Source of the DNA: Paracoccus sp. TOH
GTDB lineage: Bacteria > Pseudomonadota > Alphaproteobacteria > Rhodobacterales > Rhodobacteraceae
DNA: 64,000 nt
Reading direction: 5' to 3'
Assembly (NCBI RefSeq): GCF_030388245.1
Contig: NZ_CP098361.1
Coordinates: 495,001 to 559,000, forward strand
How positions within the stretch are numbered: the first letter of the stretch is position 1; each line of letters starts with the position of its first letter. Made by a program: the position numbers and the translations under genes. Positions 37,769 through 47,382 of this stretch are shown here, piece after piece. The notes under the pieces are model-generated. The model was not told where the DNA came from and searched no databases. It was given only the letters and a program-made list of their open reading frames with translations.

Positions 37769-38430
37769 TAAATACTTTGGTACCTCCTTCTGCCTCGTGG
37801 CGCTATCAAGGCCGTGAGGATGTCACAACAGCCCTACTCTTTATGCATGCGGGCAGCAACACCGATGCGATCGCAGCCGAGCTGACGGCGCGGGATGTCG
37901 AAGTGATCCAAGGCGTTGAGCGCGCACTTCTGGCGCTTTGTGCGGCCAATGCAACACTGCGCGATTTCGAGCCGTTGAACAACGAACGACGGAATCAGGG
38001 TACCGGCACGAATCCGGGCCTGCCTTGGTTCGGGGCAGCACTCACGGATCCCAACCGCTTTTCCCGCGATCTTGCCGGGATTGTGCGGGCGCATTTCATC
38101 AGTCCTGCGACCGCACGCCGCCGCCGGGCGCTCTTCGTGACTGAACCGTTCTGGGAACGTCAGAATTTGCACGAATTCGCCCGTTTCATGACCTTTGATT
38201 CCCCCAGAACCTTGTTGGTGCCGGTCCTTGAGCCGCGTGCTGATGCGGTCATGTGCTTCGCCAAGGGGACGGGCTGGAGCCCAGACGCATGCCGCCAATC
38301 TATTGAGATCCTCGAGGATAAGATGCTCTACTTGCTCGATGCGTTCCCCGAACAGACCCTTGTCTGGGATCGCGGCATTGATCCCGAAGGGCTCGGTGCG
38401 GTATTTCCTGCCCAGTTCGAGGTGCTGTGA
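37762..38430 (+). CDS. Conserved-looking hypothetical protein of the glycan operon
   Basis: 222 aa from ATG 37762, which overlaps the previous stop region (ATGGTGA). Visible landmarks are TALLFMHAGSNTDAIAAELT, a NERRNQGTGTNPGLPWFGAA loop, FVTEPFWERQNLHEFARFM and LVWDRGIDPEGLGAVFPAQF. No P-loop, signal or membrane segment is visible. LLFMHAGSNTD could be a relic of a sulfotransferase-type LHxGxxKTGT start, but this is a guess. Its stop TGA overlaps the ATG of the next gene (TGATG), implying translational coupling to the 677-aa glycosyltransferase. Confidence 0.65.
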   Translation: MVINTLVPPSASWRYQGREDVTTALLFMHAGSNTDAIAAELTARDVEVIQGVERALLALCAANATLRDFEPLNNERRNQGTGTNPGLPWFGAALTDPNRFSRDLAGIVRAHFISPATARRRRALFVTEPFWERQNLHEFARFMTFDSPRTLLVPVLEPRADAVMCFAKGTGWSPDACRQSIEILEDKMLYLLDAFPEQTLVWDRGIDPEGLGAVFPAQFEVL

Positions 38431-40460
38431 TGGAACCCCTCCGCGCCATCGATATTATCGAGAACACCGTCGGTTTCGATGCTGAATGGTATGCTGCAAC
38501 CTATCCGGATGCCGGACTGCTCGGTATGCCACCGCATCGTCACTACGCGTATTTTGGGCGTCTGCTCGGCCGCGGCATCCAGGCGGATTTCGGCGATCCG
38601 ATGGAGGATGCGGCGCTGGCGGCGGCGCTGTTGCGTAAGCCGCGGATTTCGTATTGTACGCCGATCATGAACCGCCCCGATGATATCCGCGGCACCCTTG
38701 CGGCCAATCTCGAGGCAAATAGGCCACTAGCCGATCAGGTCGAATTCATTGTGGTCTTCCTCGACGAAGACCGCGAAACGCAGGGTTGGGTCCGCGAGAA
38801 CTTCCCCGAGGATTTAGCCAGCGGCTATCTGCGCATGGTCGTTGAGACACCGCTGGATAGCTGGCATTTCGGCCGGGCTAAGAACAGCCACCGCTTTCCG
38901 GCACGAGGCGAGATCTATTCTTCGCTCGATGGCGACAATTTCGTCACTCTTGAGGAGACCCGACTGCTGCTCGATATTCACGAGGTACATCCCAAGGGTT
39001 TTGTTTTCCATCACTTTACCGGCACTTGGGGAGACGGATCAAGTGGTCGCATCTCGATGCCGATCCATTTCTATCGCGAGATCGGCTACGATGAGTCCTT
39101 CCTGCCCCGGCAATACGACGAGATGGATGTGCTGCTGACGGTGATGAACGCCTATCCGATGGTCCCCCTCGTGCGAATCAAGGCCGAGAACCATGGCTTC
39201 GCCTCTAAACGTTCGCGCGAGTTCTTTAAGGAAGCGGGGATCGACAACCCGGTAATCGAAGTTGCGGCGGTAGCCAACCGACTGCCCTTGAATCCGAAGA
39301 CCGACGGCTATGTTGAGGAAGACGCGTCGATGCAGGCTATGACCACCTTCAATCAAGGTGTGTGCTTCATGAAGAATGCCCGCACCACCGCGGCACGCGA
39401 TAAGTACCTACAGCTAGCGGTGCATGGTCGTCATCAAGTTGTGGATACGGTGCCGCGTGAGAAGATCCTCGGCACTCTATTTCGTGCAACTGGTTACCCG
39501 GCGCCCGGTAGCTTGGATATTGGCGCCGACGATGTCTGCATCTTCGCCTGCATGAAGAATGACGAGAATTTCCTCCGGCCTTTTTACGAGCACCATAAGG
39601 CGTTGGGAGTGAAGTATTTCTTCATCGTCGACGATGGCTCAAAAAGGCCGATTTCCGAATTATTGCCCTACGATGACGTGCATGTTTATCAGCCCAAAGT
39701 CGGCCGCTTCCTGACGGCTAAGGGCATGTGGATAGAGGGCATGATGAAGGGTTATCTCGACGAAGGGCAATGGGCGTTGACGCTCGATGCCGACGAATTC
39801 GTCGATCTCCCCCAAGGGTTCTCGAGCTTTCAGGAACTGGTGCACAGCTTGCGGATGCGCGGACAGGAGACTATGGCCGGGCTTCTCGTTGATATGGTGC
39901 CCAAACCAGGAACGTCTGTTGACCTCTTGATTGAAGCCGAGACGCGCTTTCTCGAGGTATTCAATCACCACGTCTGGATTGAAGAGCCAGCCTCTCCGGG
40001 TTACACGCAGCATCGGCCCGTCCAATGGGCTTTCGGGCCTTATTCCGAGCTCTCCTGGCGACTTGACGCCCGTTTCCATGCTTTTGGGACATTCGATAGT
40101 TTGAGGAAGATCCCGCTGGCACAATTCAGGAAGGGGAGGCATGTTAATCAAGGCTTTCATACCCTACATTACAATGACGGAACCTCGCAGCCTGGAAGCG
40201 AGATATGGGATGTTGATGCCGTCCTTGCAATCCGTCATTTCAAACTCATCAAACTCTTCTCGGCGGAATCGCGCAAGAGAATGGCGGCTATGGTCGCCCA
40301 ATCCAACGCCTCTGAATATCACACGAGGACCACAGAGAACATTGCTAAGATCTTTGGTGACGATAGCGAGCTGGCGACACAGAAAATTATGGAACTACCT
40401 TGCCTGCCTGCCTCGATAGGTGTTCTGCAAGGGATGGATCCGAGGATGTACAAGAAGTAA
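38430..40460 (+). CDS. Two-domain glycosyltransferase
   Basis: 676 aa from ATG 38430; a GTG one codon earlier is also possible. The N-terminal half (ISYCTPIMNRPDDIRGTLAA, WHFGRAKNSHRF, YSSLDGDNFVTLEE with DGD near 168, HHFTGTWGDGSSGRISMPIH) is the same domain as in the 415-aa protein at 33470. The C-terminal half from about 369 is a Glyco_tranf_2_4 domain (VCIFACMKNDENFLRPFYEH, FFIVDDGSKRPISEL, LTLDADEFVDLP near 452), as in the two giant proteins. It should make two glycosidic bonds in the surface polymer. It is the last gene of the 36.2-40.5 kb operon. Confidence 0.83.
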   Translation: MEPLRAIDIIENTVGFDAEWYAATYPDAGLLGMPPHRHYAYFGRLLGRGIQADFGDPMEDAALAAALLRKPRISYCTPIMNRPDDIRGTLAANLEANRPLADQVEFIVVFLDEDRETQGWVRENFPEDLASGYLRMVVETPLDSWHFGRAKNSHRFPARGEIYSSLDGDNFVTLEETRLLLDIHEVHPKGFVFHHFTGTWGDGSSGRISMPIHFYREIGYDESFLPRQYDEMDVLLTVMNAYPMVPLVRIKAENHGFASKRSREFFKEAGIDNPVIEVAAVANRLPLNPKTDGYVEEDASMQAMTTFNQGVCFMKNARTTAARDKYLQLAVHGRHQVVDTVPREKILGTLFRATGYPAPGSLDIGADDVCIFACMKNDENFLRPFYEHHKALGVKYFFIVDDGSKRPISELLPYDDVHVYQPKVGRFLTAKGMWIEGMMKGYLDEGQWALTLDADEFVDLPQGFSSFQELVHSLRMRGQETMAGLLVDMVPKPGTSVDLLIEAETRFLEVFNHHVWIEEPASPGYTQHRPVQWAFGPYSELSWRLDARFHAFGTFDSLRKIPLAQFRKGRHVNQGFHTLHYNDGTSQPGSEIWDVDAVLAIRHFKLIKLFSAESRKRMAAMVAQSNASEYHTRTTENIAKIFGDDSELATQKIMELPCLPASIGVLQGMDPRMYKK

Positions 40461-40583
40461 TCGCTCGATGATTGGATATTTGTGCTTCCAATCGTTATCA
40501 ATGTGCAGAGTAATTTCGATATATGAGCCCCTCCTCGTTTTCTTTATGCCCCCCTGAATGTGCACAAAACGGATAGAGTTAGG

Positions 40584-41612
40584 ATGACAACAATTCTACA
40601 CTTTGGGTTCCCAAAAACAGGAACTACGTACCTGCAGCAGATCTTTAACAAGAGCGCCGGGCCCCTAGCAGCTGCCGGCTTGACCTATCCAGCGCCAGGC
40701 TCCGACTTCAAGCCGCGAGCTCTTAAGCACCTAACAGCAAAGAGTCTGAAACCGGTAGCAGCTGGAGAGTTGGAAATGCTGCGCAATATCATTGATGACG
40801 CAAAATCGAAAAATCCTGATGTGAACATTCTGCTCTCCATAGAGGAAATAGCTGCCAGTGTCATGTCAACTATTACTCTCGACACGATTGCCGCACTGCG
40901 GGATTTCATCCACCGGTGGGGAAAGGATGTCCGACTTTTGGTGTATGTAAGAAAGCCGGAAGATTACTATCTGTCGATGACGCAGGAAAAGCTCAAGCGG
41001 AGTGGGGGTGTTATTCCGCCTCACGAATTTCGCACAAACTTTTCTGAAATTATTCAGATCTATGAAGATGTCTTTGGAACGAACGCCACCGTTCGTCCCT
41101 TTGAATCTGGCCAATGGCGTAATGGTGATTTGCTGGCGGACTTTCTCGATCAGATTAAGGACATCGCCGATGTGGATCCTAAGATATTGTACACGGATGT
41201 ACTGCACAGCAACGAAACGCTCAGCGGGGAAACAATGTTCGCTCTCGATCTAATGCGACGGTTCCCCGACAACATGGCCCAGAGCTCAGCCTATACTTTC
41301 ATGCAATCCGAGAGGCTGTGGCGAAAATTTCGTGACATTGCCGAGAAAGCCGGCTACACTCGCAAACCTCGCCTGTTTGAGAGCGTAGCGGCGACGGTGG
41401 CGGCCGTCAACCAAGACGATTCGCGCGCACTATTCGAGCGGCATGGTATCGAGTTCTATAAATGCTCGAAGTTCAGCCCCGGAGAGCCTCTACCGGAAAG
41501 TGAACGGTTGTCCGATGTTGAAAGTCTGGTCCCCGTAAACAGAGATCAGGCATTGCGTATCATCAGCGTTCTTTGCGCCGGTGATAATGCTTTCAGGGCA
41601 AAGAAGACATAG
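40584..41612 (+). CDS. Sulfotransferase-like protein
   Basis: 342 aa from ATG 40584 (a GTG at 40560 is possible but puts extra residues before the loop). The PAPS-binding loop is intact: ILHFGFPKTGTTYLQQIF. LLVYVRKPEDYYLSMTQEKL supplies the 3'-phosphate region with Arg and Ser. The rest of the protein is the long helical tail common in this branch. It should sulfate a sugar of the locus polymer. It is followed 30 bp later by the hydrolase gene, probably the same transcript. Confidence 0.82.
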   Translation: MTTILHFGFPKTGTTYLQQIFNKSAGPLAAAGLTYPAPGSDFKPRALKHLTAKSLKPVAAGELEMLRNIIDDAKSKNPDVNILLSIEEIAASVMSTITLDTIAALRDFIHRWGKDVRLLVYVRKPEDYYLSMTQEKLKRSGGVIPPHEFRTNFSEIIQIYEDVFGTNATVRPFESGQWRNGDLLADFLDQIKDIADVDPKILYTDVLHSNETLSGETMFALDLMRRFPDNMAQSSAYTFMQSERLWRKFRDIAEKAGYTRKPRLFESVAATVAAVNQDDSRALFERHGIEFYKCSKFSPGEPLPESERLSDVESLVPVNRDQALRIISVLCAGDNAFRAKKT

Positions 41613-41642
41613 GATGTTGTATCGTTCCTCGGGAAGGGAAAA

Positions 41643-42593
41643 ATGACCGCAACAACCATTTTTGAAGACAATCATGTTTCTGTCTATTTTTCCCCAGCGG
41701 CGGAAGGAAAGCGCAGTGACGTGGCTGTGCTTTCTTATAGCCCGATGAATCACGACTTCGCGGCAAGGGGAATTCCTGCGCTAGCCGCCCTGAGGAGCCA
41801 TGGTTTCGATGTCTTCGGCATTATCGCGCGGCAGAACAATTGGTATCCTAAAACCTCTCTTACGCAAGCAGCCGAGGCTCTAGGGAATTTTCTGCAAGGC
41901 TACTCTCGTAAAGTGGGTTACGGTAGCAGCATGGGCGGATATGCTGCAATCAAGTACAGCGCTCTCATGGGTTGCGATTGCGTTCTGTCTCTCGCACCGC
42001 AGGTCTCAATCGATCCGAGCGACGTCCCATGGGATGGGCGGTTCGCGAAGTATTTCTCTCCTAATCTCCACCAGGACATGAATATATCTTCAGACGATGT
42101 GGCAGGAACGATATACGTCGTCGCAGATCCGATGCTCGCCGTCGATCTGCGCCATTTTTGTGAGGTCGAGACGCTCCAATCCGGTCAAGCCTTTCTGGTG
42201 CCTGCTTATTTTTGCGATCATTACGTCGTTAATCCTATTGCCTCTCGGACAATTCTCGCAGCCATGTTTTCGGCTGTTCTAGATAGCGATATAGAAAAGG
42301 TCCGGGGCGTCTATAGGAAGGCGCGTAAGGAATCGTCTTATTATCGCGGCGCACTTATGCATGCTCTAGCTCTGCGACGTATGAAGCAGGGTCATTTAGA
42401 TGCGGCCTTGGCTGCGTGTGAGGTCGCTGTTGAAAGCATGCCGATGTTCGCAGAATTTCTCTTGACGAAAAGCAAGATACACATGGTTCGCAAGGAGCGA
42501 GAAGCTGCAATTACGGCAGCGCGCCAAGCTGTCGATCTTGATCCGATGCGCGAATGGTACCGCCGTGTCTTGAGCGAGGCTGAGGCTAGCTGA
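41643..42593 (+). CDS. Alpha/beta hydrolase fold protein with C-terminal repeats
   Basis: 316 aa. The nucleophile elbow is YGSSMGGYAAIKYS near residue 98, preceded by VLSYSPMNHDFAARG and FDVFGIIARQNNWYP. A DPM-containing strand and FCDHYVVNPIA, which could hold the catalytic His, follow. Residues 225-316 form helical hairpins like tetratricopeptide repeats (GALMHALALRRMKQGHLDAA, AITAARQAVDLDPMREWYRR). Such hydrolases recur beside sulfotransferases and glycosyltransferases in Rhodobacteraceae; deacylation or pyruvyl/acetyl removal is possible. The Shine-Dalgarno GGGAAGGG is close to the ATG. Confidence 0.75.
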   Translation: MTATTIFEDNHVSVYFSPAAEGKRSDVAVLSYSPMNHDFAARGIPALAALRSHGFDVFGIIARQNNWYPKTSLTQAAEALGNFLQGYSRKVGYGSSMGGYAAIKYSALMGCDCVLSLAPQVSIDPSDVPWDGRFAKYFSPNLHQDMNISSDDVAGTIYVVADPMLAVDLRHFCEVETLQSGQAFLVPAYFCDHYVVNPIASRTILAAMFSAVLDSDIEKVRGVYRKARKESSYYRGALMHALALRRMKQGHLDAALAACEVAVESMPMFAEFLLTKSKIHMVRKEREAAITAARQAVDLDPMREWYRRVLSEAEAS

Positions 42594-42856
42594 GCTGCTA
42601 CTGGTCCAAAGGGGCATGCGTGGCGATCTTCCGTACCATGAATATCGAGCTTAGCGTATAGTTTCTCTGTTTTCGGTGGTAGTCGCTCTGCGACAGGACT
42701 ATTTTAACGGCTTAAGTGGTGGACAATCTGGGATATGATGTTGCAAGCTCAGGGCGGCAATGTTAATTTCTCCTCAAATTCAGACTAATCACGCGCTGCA
42801 CTATGCAAAGAATGAACTTTGTGCGTGGCAAATCTTGCTGATGGAGGCCCCTCTTC

Positions 42857-44467
42857 ATGGATTTCTTTCTGTTTAGCCAAGATAGCCTTCCTCAAGAATT
42901 CTACTTTGATGGATATTGCTTCCTAGGTTCGGACTATATCTCAGGAAGAGAAGGGGTCATTGAGTATGAGCGAGAAAATTGCAGGCTAATAGAATTCGAT
43001 GAAGATGGATGCTATTTTTTGGGGCGTCCTACGGATGGTGGATTCAAATTTGGCGCTGATTTCCAAGGAAATGCTCGAATCTTTTTGTACCGGAGTGAGA
43101 AAAGATGGGCACTTTCCAATTCTTTTGCGCGATTGCTGGATCACATAAGGGCGAACGACCTCCCCTTTAGTGTCTGCTCTCATCAGCTCGACAGTTGGAG
43201 GATTCGCGCGCCATTTGGGCAGCAACCAAATTCGTTTAAAACAGCAATAAATGAAATCGTACTAGTACCTTCATGGTGTGAAGTCATTGTTGGCGGTGAT
43301 GGCGCAAAGCTCAATCCTCGCAAAGACCGAAATAACGGCGCTATATACCAAGAAGCAATTTCAAATTTTGTACGGGTTTGGGCTAACAGGATTGCGTCAC
43401 TTGTAGATAGAAGTGATATTTCTGTGACCGTCGATGTTTCGGGCGGCGTAGATTCTCGCGCAAATTTGGCGCTTTTGCTTGCAATGCGCAGCAAGGGCTT
43501 TGGAAACAATGTTCACTTCAACTCGTCGAAGACGGGGGGTGTGAAAGGAGATTTCGAAGTCGCATCCAAACTTGCCGAAAAGTATCATTTTTCTCTTAAT
43601 CAGCCGAGACTGCAGACGGATCTGTATCTATCAACCGACACTGCCTTGCGGTATACGGAAGACTTCCTTCTTGGTTCCTACGCTTCGCTCAGACCGTTTA
43701 GAACAAAGCCAAATCCTTTTAACGTGAAGATTGGAGGAGGGGCAGGAGAAATCTTCCGCCCATTCTTTGCTGACAGATATTCTTCGGATTTTCTCGATTC
43801 GCTTAAGCTTGCTTTCTCGTCTGACACCGCTTTCCAAAATTGGAAGGCGGATGTGCTAGAAACCCTTGAGATTCTACGTGCACGCGATATGCAGCAGACA
43901 GATCCACTGGTTCTTCATTATCGAGAGTTCCGCAGTAGATTCCATACAGGAGGTGCTACGAATATGATTACCGCTGCGATGCCATTTCAAAGCCGCGCTG
44001 CGTATCAGATTGCATGGTCAGCTTCTAATAATAAAATCCAAGATGGTCAAATAGGTTACGATCTCATTGGTTCGGTGTTCCCTGAACTGCTGAATGACGA
44101 TTACGACAATCCGAGCAAGAAGCCTACAGAAAACAACATCCGGAACTTGGTTGCTCCCGTCGATTTTGATGTCATACCAGGAAAGGTATACGTTAGTATT
44201 GATGCTGGAAATGTACCGAGTCAAGAGAGCGTTGCGCAGTTTTTGAAGCAGTATTATAAGAAATTTTGCACTGATTTGAGTAGCTGGCCAATCGTGGAGA
44301 AGCTTACGGCTGATGAAATAGTTCGTTCTTCTTTGACTTCAGGGCGGTTCCCCCGGCCTCCCGAAGGTGCGTCTCTGCACCGGATGATGCTTGCGGCAAA
44401 AATAGAGACACTTTACGCTTCAAGAAGGTCAAACAGTGTGGGGTTTATGTGGGATGTCCTTGTATAA
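42857..44467 (+). CDS. Asparagine-synthase-like protein without glutaminase
   Basis: 536 aa, Shine-Dalgarno GGAGG before ATG. The ATP pyrophosphatase P-loop SVTVDVSGGVDSRANLALLL lies near residue 190, and later IGGGAGEIFRPFF and SRFHTGGATNMITAAMPFQS are in line with the asparagine-synthetase C-terminal domain. The N-terminal ~160 residues have the general length of the class II glutaminase but start MDFFLF, with no Cys2, so ammonia from glutamine is not expected. It probably forms an amide or adenylates a carboxylate of a sugar or amino acid in the glycan. It is AT-rich compared with the operon at 36-40 kb. Confidence 0.75.
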   Translation: MDFFLFSQDSLPQEFYFDGYCFLGSDYISGREGVIEYERENCRLIEFDEDGCYFLGRPTDGGFKFGADFQGNARIFLYRSEKRWALSNSFARLLDHIRANDLPFSVCSHQLDSWRIRAPFGQQPNSFKTAINEIVLVPSWCEVIVGGDGAKLNPRKDRNNGAIYQEAISNFVRVWANRIASLVDRSDISVTVDVSGGVDSRANLALLLAMRSKGFGNNVHFNSSKTGGVKGDFEVASKLAEKYHFSLNQPRLQTDLYLSTDTALRYTEDFLLGSYASLRPFRTKPNPFNVKIGGGAGEIFRPFFADRYSSDFLDSLKLAFSSDTAFQNWKADVLETLEILRARDMQQTDPLVLHYREFRSRFHTGGATNMITAAMPFQSRAAYQIAWSASNNKIQDGQIGYDLIGSVFPELLNDDYDNPSKKPTENNIRNLVAPVDFDVIPGKVYVSIDAGNVPSQESVAQFLKQYYKKFCTDLSSWPIVEKLTADEIVRSSLTSGRFPRPPEGASLHRMMLAAKIETLYASRRSNSVGFMWDVLV

Positions 44468-45042
44468 GATGTTCTACTGTTTTCGAAAAATCTAGTGATG
44501 TAATCGCTCGACCCAGAAGGAATCAATCTGTCAGGCTGGTTTCTTGAGAGCGGCCATGTCGGAGATTGCCGAAGGCGATATGATCTGGCGAAAAATGTGG
44601 CAGTGCGTATTTCCCTAACCGGGGGTTCTATGAACCGACCCACGAGGTGCGGCTCATACCAGACGCCCTTATCGCTAGGTCAACCTGCACCACCGTATCT
44701 GTATGGTCGGGTTGCCGGCTGGGCTTGCCAGTCGGCTTCGTCACCCAGGACATCGCGGTATCAGACGAGATTGTTAGTGCTCCGTGCTACCCTAGAGTTT
44801 GATTGTAATCAGGTCATTTCCCTGGAGGGAAGGTTCGCGGTGGCGGACCGCTGATTTGGCCTGACTGCCCCTCTGGTCTCTAACGGCCAGTGCCATTACA
44901 CGATTGTGCAACAGAGCCGTTGTCGTTTCTTAATGAGTGAACTCGGATCGCAATAGCTCGAAGCGTTAGTAATCCGGGGAACAAGACAGTAAATTACACA
45001 GACGGGCCCATGCTGGGCCGTCGATATGTTAGAAAGATATCC
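44468..45042. other. Gap before the UDP-glucose dehydrogenase gene
   Basis: 575 bp without a convincing frame. A segment near 44895-44925 (ATTACACGATTGTGCAACAG) looks like a transposon terminus on the minus strand, but no transposase piece was identified. The rest is unassigned. Confidence 0.4.
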
Positions 45043-46212
45043 ATGCCTAAAATTGCCGTCGCCGGATTGGGTTATGTCGGCCTTTCCAACGCCATCCTAC
45101 TGGCCCAGCACAACGAAGTGGTGGCGATCGATCTTTCGACGCCGCGGGTTGAGATGGTCAACAATGGCTGCTCGCCGATTGTCGATGCCGATTGCGAGGA
45201 CTACCTAGCAAACCGCGCCTTGAACCTGCGCGCCACGCTCGATCCGGGGGAGGCCTACAAAGACGCCGAGTTTGTCATCGTCGCCACACCGACTAACTAC
45301 GATACGGTTACCAACCGTTTTGACACCTCGAGTGTTGAAGCCGTCATCACACAGGTCTCCACCGTCGCCCCCAAGGCAGTGATAGTTATCAAGTCGACTA
45401 TCCCCGTGGGTTTTACAGCAGCGATCAAGCAGAAAAGCGGTTGCCCTAACATCATCTTCAGCCCCGAGTTTCTGCGCGAGGGCAAAGCACTCTACGACAA
45501 CCTTCACCCTTCGCGTATAATCGTGGGCGAGCGTAGCGAGCGGGCCGAGCGGTTCGCTGCGCTGCTCAAACAGGGCGCGATCCGACAGGATATGCCGTTG
45601 CTTTTCACCAACCCGACCGAGGCCGAGGCGATCAAGCTGTTCGCCAATACCTACCTCGCCTTACGCGTGGCCTATTTCAACGAGCTTGACAGCTACGCGC
45701 TGGTGCACGGCCTCGATACTCGACAAATTGTCGAAGGTATCGGCCACGATCCGCGCATCGGCGCACATTACAATAACCCTTCTTTTGGCTATGGCGGTTA
45801 CTGCTTGCCCAAGGATACGCGCCAGCTTTTGGCCAATTATCAAGCGGTGCCGCAAAGCCTGATCCAAGCTATCGTCGCCGCAAATAGCACGCGTAAGGAT
45901 TTCATCGCTGAGCAGGTTCTTGCCCGTAAGCCTGACGTGGTCGGCGTCTACCGGCTAGTGATGAAGGAGGGATCCGATAACTTCCGCGAGAGCGCGGTGC
46001 AGGGGATCATGAAGCGGATCAAGGCAAAGGGGATAGAGGTGATCGTCTACGAACCAGCTTTGACCGAAGATTATTATTTCAATTCGCGAGTGATCCGGGA
46101 TCTGGCTGCGTTCAAGGAGGAAGCCGATCTAATCCTGTCGAACCGACTGTCGACCGAGCTCGACGATGTCGTAGGGAAGGTCTTCACAAGGGACCTATTC
46201 GGGAAAGATTGA
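45043..46212 (+). CDS. ugd: UDP-glucose 6-dehydrogenase
   Basis: 389 aa from ATG 45043 ([19 protein letters not shown]); a longer frame from 45010 is less likely because the Rossmann motif GxGYVGL should be near the N-terminus. The catalytic cysteine sits in [16 protein letters not shown], and [20 protein letters not shown] is the diagnostic substrate-loop block. The enzyme oxidises UDP-glucose twice with NAD+ to UDP-glucuronate, the precursor for acidic polysaccharides. The length fits the short form of the family, as in streptococcal capsule loci. It stands alone on its strand, flanked by IS wreckage on the right. Confidence 0.93.
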   Translation: MPKIAVAGLGYVGLSNAILLAQHNEVVAIDLSTPRVEMVNNGCSPIVDADCEDYLANRALNLRATLDPGEAYKDAEFVIVATPTNYDTVTNRFDTSSVEAVITQVSTVAPKAVIVIKSTIPVGFTAAIKQKSGCPNIIFSPEFLREGKALYDNLHPSRIIVGERSERAERFAALLKQGAIRQDMPLLFTNPTEAEAIKLFANTYLALRVAYFNELDSYALVHGLDTRQIVEGIGHDPRIGAHYNNPSFGYGGYCLPKDTRQLLANYQAVPQSLIQAIVAANSTRKDFIAEQVLARKPDVVGVYRLVMKEGSDNFRESAVQGIMKRIKAKGIEVIVYEPALTEDYYFNSRVIRDLAAFKEEADLILSNRLSTELDDVVGKVFTRDLFGKD

Positions 46213-46461
46213 GGCTCTGATGATACGCTTTAGCGTGCGAGGTCCTAATCGTGTGTAACGACTTCAGTCGCTCTAGTTGGCGGTTTATACTAATCCAAAC
46301 ATCCCTGATCATGGTCTGCGTGAGGAATGGGATAGACCAAAAACACGCTATTTAACGCCCGGCCTGCCCCTTCGGTAAGCCCGCATGTCTTTTTCACCGG
46401 CCCGGACCTGACGGATCAGCCTGTATTCTGATCGCGGGGCGGCGGGTGCCGTCCGTTTGCG

Positions 46462-46786
46462 ATGGAGAAAGACATGCGGAACGCCCATGGAACGATCTAC
46501 GTCGGAATTGATGTTTCCAAGGACAAGCTTGCGGTCGCGATCGCGGGTGGAGAGCGCGGGGACGATGTGCTGAGCTTGGGCACGTTCGAGAACACCCCCG
46601 CCAGCGTCGACAAGCTGCTGAGAAATCTTGCCGGGCGGGGTGACATCTCGGCCTGCTACGAGGCTGGTCCGACGGGCTACGGCCTTTACCGGCAGATGCG
46701 CGCAGCCGGTTGCGATTGCTGCGTGGTTGCGCCGTCCTTGATCCCGGTCAGAACCGGGGAGCGGGTCAAAACCGATCGACTTGATG
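46462..46786 (+). pseudogene. IS110-family transposase, N-terminal fragment
   Basis: Starts MEKDMRNAHGTIYVGIDVSK, with the DEDD-type first Asp in GIDVSKDKLAV, then CYEAGPTGYGLYRQMRAAGC with the Glu and VVAPSLIPVRTGERVKTDRL. The gene is cut after LD by the left end of IS3 copy 2. The rest of the element is absent, as sequence from IS21 follows the IS3. Confidence 0.87.
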
Positions 46787-46842
46787 TGAATAGCCCCATG
46801 TTTCGTGAACGCCTTCTTCGCTAACTTTGAGGCAAGGAGGCC

Positions 46843-47115
46843 ATGATGGGCACAGGTAATTTCACTGACGATTTCAAGCGCGATGCGGTGGCGCAGATCA
46901 CGGAGCGGGGCTACCCGGCCAAGGAGGTCTCTGAGCGGCTCGGGGTGAGCACGCACTCGCTCTATGCCTGGAAGCGCAAGTTCGCGAAGGCGGTGTCGGG
47001 TGAGACGGCAGAGGATGCCGAGATCCGACGACTGAAGCGAGAGCTGGTCCGGGTGTCGGAGGAACGTGACATCCTAAAAAAAGCCACCGCGTATTTCGCC
47101 AGGGATGCAAAGTGA
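46843..47115 (+). CDS. IS3-family OrfA
   Basis: 90 aa, HTH protein (SERLGVSTHSLYAWKRKFAK) ending in ATAYFARDAK, with AGGAGG before the ATG. The end holds the A7G slippery site (codons CTA AAA AAA GCC) for -1 frameshifting into orfB. Here it could still be made, but its partner gene is truncated. Confidence 0.85.
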   Translation: MMGTGNFTDDFKRDAVAQITERGYPAKEVSERLGVSTHSLYAWKRKFAKAVSGETAEDAEIRRLKRELVRVSEERDILKKATAYFARDAK

Positions 47116-47295
47116 GATACGCGTTCGTGGCCGAGCATCGGGGTCAGTTTTCCATCCGTGCGATGTGCCGGTGCCTGCGCATCCAGCCGAGCGGGTTCTA
47201 TGCCTGGCTGCAGGCGCCGGTGAGCGCGCGAGCCCAGGAAGACAGGCGCCAGACCGAGTTGCTGCAGGAGGCCTGGGTTGAGAGCGGCAAGGTCT
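47112..47295 (+). pseudogene. IS3-family OrfB, N-terminal fragment
   Basis: The first 61 codons (RYAFVAEHRGQFSIRAMCRC to VESGKV). It lacks the whole DDE domain and is cut by IS21 sequence. Confidence 0.85.
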
Positions 47296-47382
47296 CCTGC
47301 TGACCTCTCCGGCCTTGCGCCTGACCCATGAACCGGTGGCGGACTGCGCCCGTTATGACCTGCTGCGGAGGGCCAGCTGATG
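47296..47382 (+). pseudogene. IS21-family IstA, last codons
   Basis: [20 protein letters not shown] followed by RRAS and a stop at the istB start is the usual IstA end. Everything upstream was lost at the junction with IS3 copy 2. Confidence 0.7.

Larger units (their letters stand above)
46787..47295 (+). mobile_element. IS3-family element, copy 2 (truncated)
   Basis: The left terminal repeat TGAATAGCCCCATGTTTCGT (one difference from copy 3 a few bases further) and the first 509 bp are present. It stops inside orfB at 47295, where IS21 sequence begins. The A7 slippery run is intact at 47077-47083. Confidence 0.88.

Noticed and set aside
45010..45042. Longer start for ugd at 45010
   Set aside because: It would add 11 residues before the nucleotide-binding strand that normally begins the protein.
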